DNA from: Cardiocondyla obscurior
Taxonomy: Eukaryota > Arthropoda > Insecta > Hymenoptera > Formicidae
Assembly: GCF_019399895.1 (NCBI RefSeq)
Contig: NC_091873.1
Location: 3,976,001 to 4,040,000, forward strand
Direction of reading: 5' to 3'
Length of the DNA stretch: 64,000 nt
In this document: positions 13,101 to 28,265 of the stretch, piece by piece
Numbering within the stretch: the first letter of the stretch is position 1
Layout: each line of letters starts with the position of its first letter
Notes under the pieces: generated by a model
The model's database searches: none
What the model was told of the DNA's origin: nothing
Seen by the model: the letters and a program-made list of their open reading frames with translations, nothing else
Position numbers and translations under genes: made by a program

Positions 13101-16100
13101 CGAGACAAAGCGCGAACGTAATCGATTTCCCGCGAGCCTGCCGGGACGAGGAAAATTTCCCCGACGGCGATCCGCCGGGTTACGTGCATGAATATGAATC
13201 GTTTTGTAAGATTTATAGTTAAGGTACCATTGTGATCGGAATACATTCCGAGAAATCGATCGGACTGATGTCACGATTTTATTTCCGCGGGCGGTATTAG
13301 ATGCTATCGCTTTCGACCACCGTTCCTTGAAGTGATTACGTAGTCGTTGGGTCTAGGAAATCGCAGCGATTTGTATGAGATACTTGATTTTTCCATCCCT
13401 GACGGCTATTGATTCGCTCCGTGACGCGCGGCAGTTAAACGAGAATAATCTCCGCGGATATACGACCGAGCGAGAAAAAGAGGCCGTTTTCTGCTGCAGC
13501 GTAGTTCGGAAAAACATAAAATATCGGAAGGGAGGGGGGAGGAGGAAAAATTTCTCACAACGCGGGGACGGATTCGTCTCGACTGCTGGATGCGTCATTC
13601 TTGTATTTTCCATCGCGCGAGGGGAAAACTTGCTCGTAAATATGAAGCGCAGGAACGTTGCGTCGCGTTGCGAAACAATTCAACGGCTCCGGGACACGAG
13701 AGAACACAATTTCGCCAAGGTTTATGCTTATGAGTATCCTATATACGAATTCATTCCTCGCGCACCTCCGGCGAGAAGTTACGAAGGTTGGAATTCGCGA
13801 AGAAGAGGGTAAGGTCTCGGGGAATTTCACCAATAAAAAGATATCCCATCGGTAAAAGTCTTACCGAACTTATTAGCGGCGAGAGATAAAGTTATCGAAA
13901 GGGCGAGCCATCAGGCTTGATAACCGTGCGATAGCGAGAATACATCTCCAAAGATCATCGGAATGAGAAGAGTAGGAGCGGTGGCTTCCTAAAAGGGAAT
14001 TCGAGCGAACCCATCGTACCTGAAGGAACCTTGGTGCACATCCCCGGTCTCTCTTTCTCTGCCTCTTAATCTCCTTTCCTTCCTTTTCTCCGTTTCTCTT
14101 TTCTCTTTCTCTCGTCTTCTCTTCTTTAAGAGCGTGGTCCCTTCCGTGCGTTTCTTCGCTCGCTCGTTGCGTTCGTCCCTTCCTCCTTCGATCCACCGTT
14201 CTTTCTTCCTCCGCCTGGAACATTGAATCTCGGCCTGCGCGGATGAATCGGGTGGGAGCGAGACGGAATATGGAATAGTCGAAGGTGGAAGACCACCGAT
14301 CGCGAGAGGGCGAGAGGAATGCAGAGCGAGGAGATCTCGCTGTTGCCATGTGACCGGCTGCATCGGCCGTGCGAGGCGAGCGAGCGCCAACGCATCGACG
14401 ACAATTTTTCCGCGGACCCCGAATGTACCAGAGCTGAGAACTGCTACTTCTTCCGCTGCTTCTTTTTCCTATCGCCCGCCTATTCCCGGCGTTACGTCGC
14501 CTCGGATCTTATTATGTGTCGCGCGTAATTTGTGCGTACGCGCGTGGTCGTCGCCTCGTTCAAATCTGGCCCCGTTATCGTGGAATTCCCTGCGAAAAAA
14601 AAAAAAAAGGGAAGTCTCCTTTTCTCTCCCCGAGATACGCGCGTTTAGTAGAAAAAAAAAGGGGAATTTCTTCAAACATATATCACACTTATTTCGTCGC
14701 TAGATTAAACGAGAAATTGTAGGAAGACACGTATACGGGAAAATTAATGTTATGATTTATTGGTGGAAGGAGGGAGGGTCATTGAGAGTAGATGTTTAAA
14801 AGCCGAGCTTTTAGAGGGGAAAAAAGAAAGAAGGAAAGAAAGAAAGAGGGCAAGACGTCGGCGAAACGAAGTTTGGCTGGAAGGAAACGGAAGAGGGTAC
14901 CTCGCGAGCGAAAGAGACGGACGAGAAGGTGGCGAGGGGGACGCTTACAGGGGCGCTCACCACCTCACGGCGCGCCCATTGCATTCCACGCATCCCTCGG
15001 CGTTTGCCGGCCGCTTTGAACCGGGCCGACCGACCGACTGCCCGAGGATCGAATACTATCGATCGTAGTCATTTTGCGGGACCCGGCGCGGGTCCCGTTC
15101 CGCTCCGCTCGGCCTTCTCGCATTTTATTCGAAGGTGGACCCACCTCGCGGGAGTCGGACCCAGGGCCCCCATTCTCGCTCGGTCGCGCCTAGAAACGTC
15201 CCTCTCTAAATTACGGTCGCATAATTAAGCTCGCGAATACAATTAGTCGAGTTACTACCCGTGGTCTCTTTCGCCTTGTCATTATCTTATCGTCGGCGAC
15301 TGGAATAAATGTGCCGCGAGGTGTTGCATATTTAAGCGTGTCTCGTTGCGAGACCCGAGACTCTTGTCAGTCGCAAAATAAACGACTAAGAAAAAAAAAA
15401 AAAAAAAAAGAAAAGTAAAAAAAAAAAAAAAAAAAACTCGGCAGTATACAACATTTAACTTTGATCCCAAGGCTTTATTTCGAGCCTAATCGCTTCCCCG
15501 AGGATCGCGGGGCTCCGATCGAAGGCGCTCAGTTACCAATTCGATTCCCTCGTTCGAGTCCAGTCCACCCCCGCGTGCCCCCAACTTCGCGAGCCCGAAT
15601 AACCCAGCCGTTATCTGCGATCTGCGCCGCAGACATTGGCGAGGTACGACCTCCTCTCTTTCTTTAATTCGCGAGCGCGAACAGGCCGAACCGAAGGCGC
15701 GTTTCTGACGTCACCGGCCGTGGCTAAATTGGCTGAACTTTGAGCCGCCGAACAATCACCCGATCGCCGCCGTCGTCGCTGACGAACCCGTCTAGCCGCT
15801 CGTGGAATCTGTCGCGTGTCCGCAGCTGAGGAACTCTCTCGACGTCGTCAGATAATTATATCGACCGGCGCGGGGTCGATTGCGTCTCGGAATAAAGTGA
15901 TCCCGATCTCTGCCGTCGTCCGAGTAATACCGTCCTATTTCCCCTTTTCTTCTATTTATTACTTATTCTTGCGCGAAGCATACCGACAGCGGCGAACAAA
16001 TAAGGAGTTTGCGTGCTCATCTCATCACTTCCGCGACATAAAGACGCGTTACCGCCCGTGTCGCTCGAGGATGTATATCGTGGCCGTGGCATCGAGCGTA

Positions 16101-19100
16101 TTCCCATAGGAGATGTCAGATGCGTCACACGATAGATACGCCCGTTCCGCAGAACGAAATAGGTATAGTACTTAATATTCTTCGCACACGACCCTCGTCG
16201 ATCCGCCGGGACGACGTGCTAGCGCGGTGCGGGCAGCCGGGTTGAGGATCCTTGGAATCGGTATTGTCTCCCGTGGTAGGTGGAGCAGGATGCGTTATTA
16301 TTCATCAGCGGTTGAACGCGATCCCGCATTCTCTCCTAACCGACGACTATTATTATCTGCGTCGCCTGTCGCGCGCTGTCGTCGATCTCGGAAATCTCAA
16401 TTCCGTCCTGCGGCCAAACGCGGCGTCGTGGAATACGAATCGTGGCCCGATGCGAACGACATGTTCGCGATTCGAAACCTGGGCTTTCTCTAGAAAAATA
16501 GAAAGTCCATACACGCGGAATAGCTTTTTTCCGTCCGATTGAACTTTCGCCGTTGGGAAAGAAACGTAAATTAATCGTGATAATTATTAATTATGCAAAC
16601 TGTCAAGTTGAAACGAGCTTTATGCCCCTTTTGCATTCATGAGCCTTTGTTAAATTCAGTTGATATAAAACATCACGACCGGTGAGTAACTGCAGGTCGA
16701 TTTGACTATCTGTAATGAGATATATTATTTGTAAGCTTTCACGAGAAATAAATAAACCATGGTCGCCGATAAAGTTATCTAATTGCATAACGAGCAGTCA
16801 ACGTGTCAAGAGGCAACACACGTACGCTTTGTGCTTAGAGCACCTCGACTAAACGCCTCGCTTTGATACGGTAATCTGTTTCCTAGCTGAATAGTTCTTG
16901 CATTCCATTTGAACCACACACGCGCTGTGTATCAATTACCCCGGGTTGGCTATCTTTGCGAAAGGAGGCCTGGCCTCTTATCCGAATATGAACGAGATCT
17001 CCGCTTCGTCGTGCTCTCAATTTCACGGGCGTGTTTGAGCGGCCTTTTCTCCCCCGACCCGCTCTCCCCCTCCCCCCCGGGGGCCGTTATCGGTACAGTT
17101 TATCACTGACATGAATATCGACGGTATCGATACCGCAATTACCACCCTCGTTTTGCTGAATACGCGACAAAAGATCGATGGCTCCTCGTATCTTTGTTAG
17201 AGGATATTTCCTTTCGATCGAGATTATTTTCCTTCGCATATTTCCGCCGCGATCGAATCGAAATTTAACTTTCGTATCTCATTTCACATAATTTCTATAC
17301 ATATAATTGATCTTTGCGATCTTTCACGTTTGTTTTAAACTCGCCAAATATTTCGGTCTCTATAGAAAAACTTCCTCTTTTCTAAAAACTTTCAAGTATA
17401 CTGGAATAGCGCGTGGATATCGCTATCTTTTTAGAGTGGTGGATTTAAGGCGTCTAAATTTCCGGCGTTTAGAGGAGGCTTAAGCCGATTAACGATCGTT
17501 CGTCACGCGGCTCTTTCGGAGATCGCCGCGATATTATTCGGTGCGTGCGAGCGGCGCGGCCGAGCGCGGGCGCGTTAAGCGATAACATCCTAATCTTCTA
17601 ATCCGGCTCGTTTGTCCCACGAGCGAGAAGCGGAACTCATTGCAGTCATTTGCTGTAGAACGGGTCAAGGGTAAAGCCGGGGGCCTCCGGCCGGTAGGGA
17701 CAGTAAAGCTTCGCGTGTTACGCTCCGAGACGGGAGGACGGGTCGCGAAATTTCTCCGCGCAGCGGAGATTTATTTCCGCTGATAGTGTCATCTCGCTCG
17801 TGCGACATACAATTTGCATCTCTTTCTTCTTTATTTCTTTGGCGATGCACGGTTAACCATTTATATCTGCCCGCGTTTAGACAAATATAATCCTCGCGCG
17901 CTTGCGTCATATTTCGGACAATGGAATTATGTCGGCGGAGATTACATCATTGGATGTTTATGGCAGGGGTTCTTTTAGAATTCCTGATTTCAGAGATTTC
18001 CACGGAAACTCGATGTGCCCTTATAAAATTATTTTATTGTACATTACGTTTCTAAATAACTGTAAATTAAAAAATATAGTTTCTTATGGGGGGTTTTTTT
18101 TTATCTGGTTTGTTATTTATTAATTATTTAATTGGTTATTCGGTTAGTTAATATAAGACTAGAGCACGTTTCATTTACGCAGAATATCTTAACCTCCTTA
18201 TCTGTTTCTTCCTTCAGCGAGAAGCAATGAAAGAAGAGTTATTAAACCGTCAAGCTAAACGATTTAAATCAGTTATAACGCAGATATGCTTTAAATGCCA
18301 GTCTTATCTACGTAACTGCACTTTAGAGTCGCTAGATATCTCTTTTTATGAATTTAATAAGAAATTATTATAAAATCTTCATTTCTTATAAATAAAAAAA
18401 AATCGCTGATTTTAGCTTTGCGCAATAAAACAACGTAACAGCGCAATTTGTATATAATACGTGTTGCCTTCGATAATTTTTAAATCGCGAGCACAGCACA
18501 GTATAAAAAATCGCAATGCGGCGGTATGTCTTATCGTAATTTTCTTAAGATAGATGCGTGGCGTACGAGCTCTCTTCTTTCTCGCCTCATGTTTCGTTTA
18601 CTTCGCTCGAGCAGGGAACGAGGACGGGAATATCGAGGGAAGGAAGGACAGAGGAGTCGCGTCTCTCGGAAGAAGAGAGAAAAACAGAGGGAGAGAAAGA
18701 AAGAAAGGAAGAGAAAAAAAAAAAAAAAAAAATGAGAGATCGAGAAGACGAGAGACGAGAGAGCGAGCGACGTTTGAACGCCCACGCGTGCCGTCTTAAT
18801 TACGCTCGGCCGGCCGGTTTTACGATTATGCCGCCTCGAAGAGCCCGAAGAGCAACCGCCGTACCCGCCGGGGCCCGAGGCTCCTTTTATGGGCCGCGTT
18901 AAAAAGTAATTAGGACGGAAAGGCGGCGCGGGAACCGTCGCGGGAAAGATGTCAACGATAATCTTAATGACTATTGTATGAAGGCGCGCGCGGCGCGGTT
19001 GATAATACGATAAACGCGCTTTTGACTTCTGCGTTGCGATCTCGGTAATGATAAGAGGCTTCGTTACCTATCACGTGGCCCGGCGAAAATCGCAGAAGCG

Positions 19101-22100
19101 ATTCCACAGGCCGTCGTTGGGGCGAAAGCTTAAAATATCTCACGCGAGGAATTTAGAAAAGGTCGCGTACGAAGAAAAAGAAAAAAAAAAGGAAAGAAAA
19201 ATTTTAATACGACGAAATAATTAAGACGAACGTTGATAGATGAGACTGGGGATAATAGAAGATCTCGAAAAGGCTCACATGCGTCAAAAAAAATTAAGTG
19301 TTTGTTATATTGATTTTACTGATTGATGGGATTGATAATGATGGATAAACGAAGGCGATAAAATTGAAGCGGATGTATATATACGTAACCGATTAGATCG
19401 GTGATGATATAATTACGAGGTGTTGAGCAATATTTTGCGTCGAAAAAGGAATTTATGAATTTCGAAATCTGTATTCGCCGTCCCGCGCGTGAAACTTTTA
19501 TGGAGAGAATTAAAATTATGAATGGCTAAGGTAATTCTTATCGCGTGATCGACTCTTTCGCCAGAGTGGACGACGTTTATCATTTATTGCCTGTGAAAAA
19601 GTACTGGCGGATTTCACCACGTGGCATAAAATTTCGAAAAATCGAGAGATCTCATTTCAAGCGAGTCGAGAGGATGAGGGGAGGGAAAAAAAATGTAGCG
19701 GAAAATGGAACGAAGGGACGCGTTTTTACCAAATTGTTTTACCCAAAATCGCTTCGGCGAATGGGCATTTGGAACAAAAGCGGGAACTATTTTCGATTCG
19801 TGAGCGATAGCATTCCCTTTTTTCTTTTTTTCCTTTTTACTGCTGCAGCAGCAGAAAACTTTCGCTTCAAGTGAAAACTCTTTTATCTTCGCGATCGAGC
19901 TTTGCACGCTGACACGTCGGAACGCTTAAAACTTTTATGTACGCGATGCGAATCGACCATGTTATAGTCTCTCCTCGGCGAGATCAAGTTAATATCGCTC
20001 GCTCGGCGGAGTGCGATTTGATAATTTTCGCCCGCTGCGTGATTGCGTTTGTGGGACCTCTACGTGATCCATAAATAACAATTTACAATTTAAGCCAGCT
20101 GAAATAACGCGAGTTCCTGTACACTGAAAGGCAGATATAGCATTTGCTGTGGCGAGCGGCAACGGCGGCTGGCGTACGTGACTTCCCCCTCTCTCGGTCG
20201 CCGAGTACGGGGTGGTGTATAGGCCGCGTTCCCCCTCAGTCCTCTGTGACCGGTGCTCCGCAACATATCTACGCGCGCGCTTCGTGTGAGATTCGACGCA
20301 CCCCACGCCACCAAGATCACGTACGCTAGCCGCCGTCGCAGCACCACGAACGCCATTCTTGACGGTGAGTGTACGTAATCATTGTGAATGTGCCTTAGAT
20401 TACCTCGAGGTATGCGCGCACGTATACGAGTATGTATATAGGTACACCAAGAGGCAGATACGGCGTTTGCCACGGCGACGGTGGTTAACACATGACACGA
20501 TCGTGATGACCCTTTAGGCTCGACCGAGGGCGTGGTGATCGAGAAGGCGAGGGAGGAAGTAGTGGAATTGTTCTCTCCCTCAGTTCTCGGTGTTTTCAGC
20601 GACCGGCGCTTCGCGGTATATTAACTATGGGTTTCGTGCGAGGATCAATGCGCATCACGATAGGGTCATACGAAAACCACCTTCGTCGCGGCGAATGCCA
20701 TATCTGTTTCTCAGGGTACAACACACACGTGGCTGGCGTGCTGAAGAAGACGGGAAAAGTTACGCTTTTGGCAATGCTAGCGGGCGCGCGTTTTCCGCTT
20801 CTGGACATATCCGACAGGCATTACGCTATAAAAAGCCCCTCGCGTCACGCTATTTTTCAACGAGGTTCTCGCAAAATCTCCGAGAATGCAGTAAAAATAT
20901 CAACGTCAGCTGTCACGATGTTTCACGTGTCTCTCGATGCGCTTCGGGAAAACGTGCGCGGGGGCCCCCAAGATTGACGGGGATACTCTTCGGCGACGGT
21001 AACGCGCGTAAGCTTTGATTAACGCGTGAACGCGCCGAAATGTGGCGTGACGCAGTCGAGTGTAAAAACTGTCGGGGCGCGTCGCTTATTAAATCGTTGA
21101 GAAATTGACGTCGCTCGGAACGGGAACACGAGTCGTTTCGCCGGCGACACTTTCCCGTAGCCACGCCGCTGTTACTTAACTCTCACCAAGTCAATCTTCG
21201 TACGTGTATCGTGGCACTTGCAGCCAGGTGCAGCGGCACATTCGACATACGGACACGCTATTGAATACCGTCTCTCATCTCCGCGACTTCGATCTGGCGA
21301 GACTCGGTCGAATCCTTTCTCCCGCGGTTAAAAAGAACTCGTTAATATTGGATTCTTTCCCTTTCGCGCAAGCCGCGTTTGCTAAGAATAAAAAAGAAAT
21401 TTATTCTATTATAGAAATTATACAGATTATCGGCGCGCAATAACCGGGATTTTTCCATTTTTTTTCTTTTTAGGTGAGAAAGGTATGCGGCCGCTCCGAG
21501 CTGCTGCCGGTCGACGAGAAGGGTCCAGGGTCCCCGGACGCAGCTGCGAAATCGTCCGCGTCCTCAACCGGCGAGGTGCACGCAGCTGCGTCGTCGCCGC
21601 ACGCGCAGGACGACCTGCTGAACCAGTTGCACAAACAGCTGGTTAACTTCCTCGCGAGCGTCCTCAGGTCCCGGATCTTCTACGGCACGTTGGCGGATGC
21701 GATCTGCGAGGACTACCCCGACAAGCGTTGCTGGAACGGCGAGCGCGTAGGAGAGTAAGTACACTGATTTCAACAACGTTTCTATTGCTTTTTTTTTTTA
21801 TCCTCCCTCATAAATCAAAAACACCGATGTCTTCCCTTCAACACTAAAAGGCTCGCGAGATTAATCGACGAGGGGTCTTGCACAATCATCGGCAACAATT
21901 CGTTTCCCCGACGTTACGTGTACATAATACCAAATATAAGTTTATTCCGATCGCGTTATCGCGCCAGCCGGGGATAGACCGTAACAAAGGGGAAAAAATG
22001 GCACAGCATTCGTTCGGCCGCGCCTTCTCGAAGCGAATAAATGCCGGGGAGAAAATAAATGGGCGCCGCGCAAAAGGGTTTAACAAACCGCACGCGATTC

Positions 22101-25100
22101 GCTAATCGAAACCTGCCGTCGCTCAAAATCCGTGCCCGCCGCCGGAATGCACTTTCGTGGGAACGACCGTGGCGCGAAAGCGCGGGCACGATGAAGAGCG
22201 CAGGAGAATGGAACGCGAAGGTAGCTCTCTCGCACCCTTATTAATCAACGAGGCCGGGTGGCCTCGCCTTAAGATGCTCTCACACCGGTCCGCGTTCCTC
22301 TTCTCTCCACGTGAATCTTACACGCGACACCCCGTTTATATTATACTATATATAAAGCTCAAGATCGCTCACGCGCCAAATTATATCGTCTCGATATCAC
22401 GGCCACTCGATCGTCTAATCGAAGCACGCTCCCGCGCTTAATTAATCATCGGTGACAAAACGGGAGAGGACAAGCGAACGCCTTCAACCTTTATCAACCA
22501 TTGTCCGCAGTCACTCGAGATACTCGCTAGTCGACCGTGAAATGAGAGTACCGAAAGAGAAAGAGGGAAGAGGGGTAGAGCGAGCTTCGGACTCGCTCCA
22601 GCGATAATATATGTATAAACCGATCGCGCGGAAGATAATTCGGAGGGTAATCGAACGTCGGGCGTAAGCTGAACGTCTAAATGAGATTCCGTGTATCGCG
22701 ATCGTAGGATATATCTGAAATCATTCGCCGAAGCGCCGCGTTGTACACGTTAATTCGACGCCTCGAGCTTGCGGCCGTCGTGGATTACATATACGAGCCG
22801 CTGAGAAGCCGAAAAGTCGGCCGACTTCTCTTTTTACAAGTTTTCTCAGTTTTAGCGACTGGCGAGCGAGAGAGAGATCGTCGTCTAACTTCTCGCAAGT
22901 AAAATAAATTACCCTGATAACTCTTTATCGTCGCGAGATAGTAAAAAATTTTACTGCCAGTAATATACAGCAATAAAACAAAAAAAGAAAGAGAAGAAAA
23001 AACAAAGTTTGTACGAGTTTATCAATTTTTTTTTTTTTTAGCCTTTTATTTTAACGGAACTTAACTTCTGAGCGGCTCGTACGTAACACTTTCCGCATGG
23101 CAGGAATGAAGTTTCCAGCAAAATGTTTCACGACCTTCTCTTCCTCCACCTGGCTCGCCAATTGTTCTCTTCGCGCGTATTTCGCTCTCTTTGTATTCCA
23201 CGCGGGCCGGCATGTAAACGTCACGCGCGCGCGCGCGCACGACGGAATTCCGCATGTGGATCCTGGATTTTACGGCTACGTTGTATACGCTTCCCCGGGT
23301 CTGCAGCTTCATCGCGGCGAGCGTGGACCGCCGATAACGTATTCCCGGCAGACGCGGCCGTTAAATCTCCTGAAATGTAATTGTAAGTTTTACTCGTGCC
23401 GGCGACGCGCAAGTTCCGCGCGGTCACCGCGCTTCGCGTCGCGTACATATAAATAAAATACACACACGTGCACACGCATACCGTTCGCGTGCCACGGCTT
23501 CCACCGGAAGAAGCTCGCTCGTTCTATCCCGCGTGCTTCTCTCGAACGGGTCGTACGGGTATAGTATCTCACCGTGGAAATCTAAATGAGATTCGATCCG
23601 TCGAGGAAGCCGTCGTGGATTCCGCACGATTCGATCCGGAGCCGGGAAGTGAAACCGCTCCGGCACCCTCGATTGAGCGCCCGCTCGCCAACTCTGGTAA
23701 TTCGATTCTACATGGGGGGGAGAGAGAGGGGGACCAGAAAGGGGGGGTTGATTGAAAAGCAGGAGCCTCTCACGGGTATTCAACGGCGACTGGTTTTCCG
23801 AAAATAATTTATGTTACGTAGCAGCGAATTTAATTAATTTCGGATGTTGCGCGGGGTAAATTAAATTAATTAAACCGGTCGGACCCCCAACCTCGGCCTC
23901 GCACCCGCGACGCTCCCCACAAATCTGCACACTCTGCCTCGATTCAGATTCCGAAATAGACGCTATTCACGAAAATACGACGTAGGATGTCGTTCTTTTT
24001 CTTTTATTCAGTCGACAATTAGGTCACATAAATACGGCAACGTCCTTCGAAATAAATCTCACGACTGTCTGAATACCGTCGAGGAAATTTTTTCTCCTTT
24101 TTTTTCTTTTTTTTTTTCTTTATCGATCGATGACGATTTCTACGTGATACATTAGCATCGGTAATAGCAGCCTCCTCGGCTAGAAGATTTCGACGCAGCG
24201 AGAGGGGGAATTAAAAAAAAAAAAAAAGAAAGAAAGAAAGAAAAAAATGTGACTTCTTCAATGCCACTCTCGGACATCGACGAGAACGACGTCATTGGAA
24301 GAAGGCACGGAAAGGGTGAGGGGGCGGTGAGGAAAAGAGGAGTCGAATCTCGTAAGGCTGCGGGAGAGATCGAAGACTAAGGAGAGAGAGAGAAAGAGAC
24401 GACACGTCTCGAGAATAAGACGGCGGAGTAGATATGCCGAGAAAGAGCGAGACGGAGTGACGGACGAGGGAGAAAAGGGGGAAGAAATGGCAGCGCGTAG
24501 CCTGTGGGACGCCAAGCCGCCAAAGAGTCTGGCAACGAGAGCAAACGGGCGCCGCAGCGTCGCCCGGGTACCTGACGACGCGCGTGTGAGTGCGAAACAC
24601 GCTCGTATACCTACGCGGCTCGTACGTGCGGGTACACGGATATAATATACATACTCGCGGACGTGTATGCGCGCAGTCCGTAATGCCGCGGGTCCAGCGC
24701 GCGGATGCGCCGACCAACTACCGACGCAGCCAAACATCTCAACCACGAGGTCACGATGTCGCAAGATCATCCGCGTTGCTATTTCTCGCCGCTTCCTCTC
24801 GTCTTGCGGTGTGTGCGGGTGCTTCGTAGGCCTCGCGAGATCGATCTCCGGTCGTCTCTCTCAAAGATTAGGCGATAGTTAATCTGCGAAACGTCCATTC
24901 GAATCCGTATTAAAAGACAAACGATAGGAATTACATCCTGCGAAGGCTCGCTGCTTTCAAAGGCTCTTCGCTTCTTATTCGCGTCGCGAGATTAGCCCGC
25001 GTTTATATTTGCTTCCGGTTCGAAATAACGCGTTTGCGTCATCGATAATTCAATCCGCCGGCGTGTGCCGGTTCTAAACGCGGGAATAATTCTCATTAAT

Positions 25101-28100
25101 CCCGCACGGCGATACGCACGCCGCCGCGGGGCGTTCGCCGCGACGAGCCGCGGAATCTGATATCTGAATCGCGTGCTGAAATTGTATATCGCCGTAGCAT
25201 CCGATGCGGCTGGAAAGACGTCGCGGGGCCAGCCTTATACAATCGGCGATCGTGCGCTCGCTTCGGAAAGGCGAGTTCCCCGACGATGACTGGATCAAAG
25301 ACGACGGTAACGACGGCGACGAATCCCCGGCACCTTCTCGCGTAACGCGATGACGATGCGCCGCACGATTCACGCGCACATTCATCGATCTTCTCGCCTC
25401 GCCACGAGGCGAGATCGCGCCTGACAAACAGACGAGTGCCCGCGGAAAATAATTGGAGCGTGGTGCTATGCGAATTACGATACAAAGGACCGGGAGAAAC
25501 GTCCGCGAGAAAAAGAATCGGGCAAAACATACATCTCGTGGCGGAACTTGGTATAATTAAATCGAGACCCGCGCGCGGAAAGCTCGTTTCCCCCGAAAGC
25601 GGCTTTGAACTTTATCTCCTTGCTCTGCAAAATACCTGAGGAATTAGTGGTTCGTTAGTCAAGTCGCGATTAAAATAGACTAGGAAATAATTACGCAAAA
25701 GGTGTGTATTATTGAAATTTTCCGGGAGAGCAAACTTCGGAGCGCGCGGCATCATCATCTCGCGCTCGCCGCGGTTGCCCGCGGGGGCCGTGGAATATTA
25801 CGATCGTTTGCATTGAATATCGGGAAAATCATTCATTTCTGACATAAATCTAAAAGAAACGCGAATGCATATAAATCAACGATAAGCGCAGCAAATAATA
25901 CTTGAGGCTTGCGAAGAATAGGCGCGAGCGCGAGCGCGAGCGCAATGCGTCATCAACGAATCGCGCCTATCGCGGTAGGATCATTCTTCTAATTTAGCTG
26001 CAGCTTCATCGACACGCTCGGTTGACGTCGAACAGTGCGGACGATATATTAGCATACGCTTATCCGATACGTCGCTCGAATGGGAACGAATTGCGCGGAC
26101 GATATGTGTTATAAATAATGCATTCGCGACTGGATGATGGCGCATATATATATCGAGACATTTGGTGAGATAGCATCTCCTGGAATATCAATGTTCTAGC
26201 AACGTGAATAGCGAGTCATTCATAGAGAGGCCTGGCTCTCGGTCCATTTGTCGCGAGGGCATTAGTAAAAATGCGTCTTTAAAGAAAGAACTCTCCAAGA
26301 TGAAGATCAGGCCTTAGAGATAAATTAATTCTCGTTGCTGATTCGCGATGCAAACGGTGAGAAATTAAAACTTTTAATTAATTTTTTTTTTTTTTTTTTT
26401 TTTTAATTAAATTAAATCGAAGCTGAAAATTAGGTTATTTGCCGACTCAACTAAAATCGTGCTTGAAAATTTTGTTAATTTCAGCGAATTTAGTCGCGAT
26501 ACAAATTTGTTTCTTCGCAAAGCTGGAAATGGTATAAAATTCGCAACCTTGCAATTTGATTTTGTTTTTTTTTCTGTTAGGGAATGGCGTATGTTAAGTT
26601 TTAAATAATAAATCATTCTTTGTTCTGTCAGCCGCGATGTCCGGCTTTTGTTCCTGCCGAAATGTCGCTCTTTTTCACGACGGACGATCGGTATCTCCTA
26701 ACAATCGTGAGAACATGCTGTATCCGGCCATTAATAGACTAGTCGCGGTTAATTTAGTTGCGTTTAGCGCTTCAATGTGACCAACGAACCGCCGCGATAA
26801 TCGAGCGAGCATCTTGTCGTTGATTCGCTCAATTATAAAAGCGCTTCTCCTTGTCGCGAAATGAGTTTGATTAAAGCGATTCTGAAACGAAGTTGCTCCT
26901 CGATACGGCAATTTTATCTTGATTGGACGCCTCCTCTAAAACGGCTATTTCGATCCCATTGCTGGATTCCACGATTCAAACGCAATCCAGCGAGGACACG
27001 GGCCCATCGTTACTCCAAATTCCAATGTTATCTATATGAACGGGTTGCCGAAACTGACACCCGCATTCTCTTGGACAAAATTTATCGGCCACTTCTCACC
27101 GAAATATATAAAACGGCAGGTTTCAGCAAAATGCATTTTATTACGCGACTTAATTAATTGACTTGGCAGTTTTATTTTACGAAACGTTAGAATCTTTAAC
27201 CACCTATTTAATCACCATTGAAAAACACCCCAATCCGTTCGTTTTATATCCCATTGCGTCCTAATGTACGAATAATCCAGAGGGATTTCTCGTATATTAA
27301 GACACCGTACGAACCTACATCATTTTGAAATGACAAAGGGGTGGCTCAAGGGGATATAACTTTTGTATTTAGGTCGGTAACTAAACCGATGCCCTATTTC
27401 ACGCAGGATGATACGGGCTCTCTCCTTTCTGGTTTCGGAATTCGCGGAATAATGCCGGCATCTCACGGCGCTCTTTCTCGGCATTGAAATATTAATCTGG
27501 CCCAAAGCACGTACCAGCTCACGGGCGCTTCGAAAGATCGATACCCGGCCTGTATGCCTCAACTGAAACCACCTATACGCGCGATATAAAGGCTGCCCTG
27601 GTCCCCAGGTCCGTCGTGTCCTTCGCCTCTCTTTCATTCACGGATTCCTTCGACCAATTTGCAGCGGGCATACCACCGCGAAACGAGAGAGAGTTTCGAG
27701 TCGAGGTCAAAAAGAAAAAGAAAAAAAAAAAAGCGCTCTCGAGTTACGGCTACTGAAAGTCAAACCCTTTCGCGAAAATACCTCCGTTCTTTATTCAGCT
27801 TCAGCGTGCGAACTTTACTTCGGCGAAAATTTAACTCTAATTTTAATTACAAAAGAGTCGATCGCGCTTTCGCGTCGGGACAAGGGACGAAATTATTCTC
27901 GAGAGGGTGCCAAGGCTCGAGCTAGAATAATACATTCCTCGCGCGAGGAAAGGATGGAATTACATTTATTTTACTTTCCTTTTATTTTTCTTTTTTCCCC
28001 GTTCTCCTCCTCTTTGATTGCTAACGCCAATTATCAAGTGCTCTGTGCGCTATGGTAATACCCAGCGAAGTGAAAACGCGTCATTTTTGTCCGGACAGTT

Positions 28101-28220
28101 TTCCGTTCGATCGACGGAGAACCAGTTTTTGTCGGCTCGTTTCACCCGGTCTTTCGTTTCGCTGTCGAGTTCGTGCGGATTGTACTCGTGTTAGGGATGA
28201 AGAGGTACTCGAGCGGAGAA

Positions 28221-28265
<45 letters not shown>

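Larger units (their letters stand above)
8388..21473 (+). other. 13-kb dally intron
   Basis: No confident coding exon. Contents: GCCAC pentamer repeat (9001-9025), G-rich run near 12,466-12,497, 12-bp tandem repeat (12,636-12,671), a 365-codon open frame on + at 11,989-13,086 that I treat as chance, GA/A-rich tract near 18,670-18,733, and two related inverted-repeat elements (about 20,123-20,385 and 20,447-20,718). Large first-half introns often hold enhancers, but nothing here proves that. Confidence 0.7.

Noticed and set aside
15500..15590. GTTCGAGTCC resembling a tRNA B box
   Set aside because: No A box, anticodon arm or acceptor stem can be drawn around it.
22814..22827. 14-bp palindrome AAGTCGGCCGACTT
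   Set aside because: Isolated and short; palindromes of this size are expected occasionally in 64 kb.
26861..27157. 98-codon open frame in a dally intron that could be a retroelement remnant
   Set aside because: No reverse transcriptase, integrase or transposase motif is visible.
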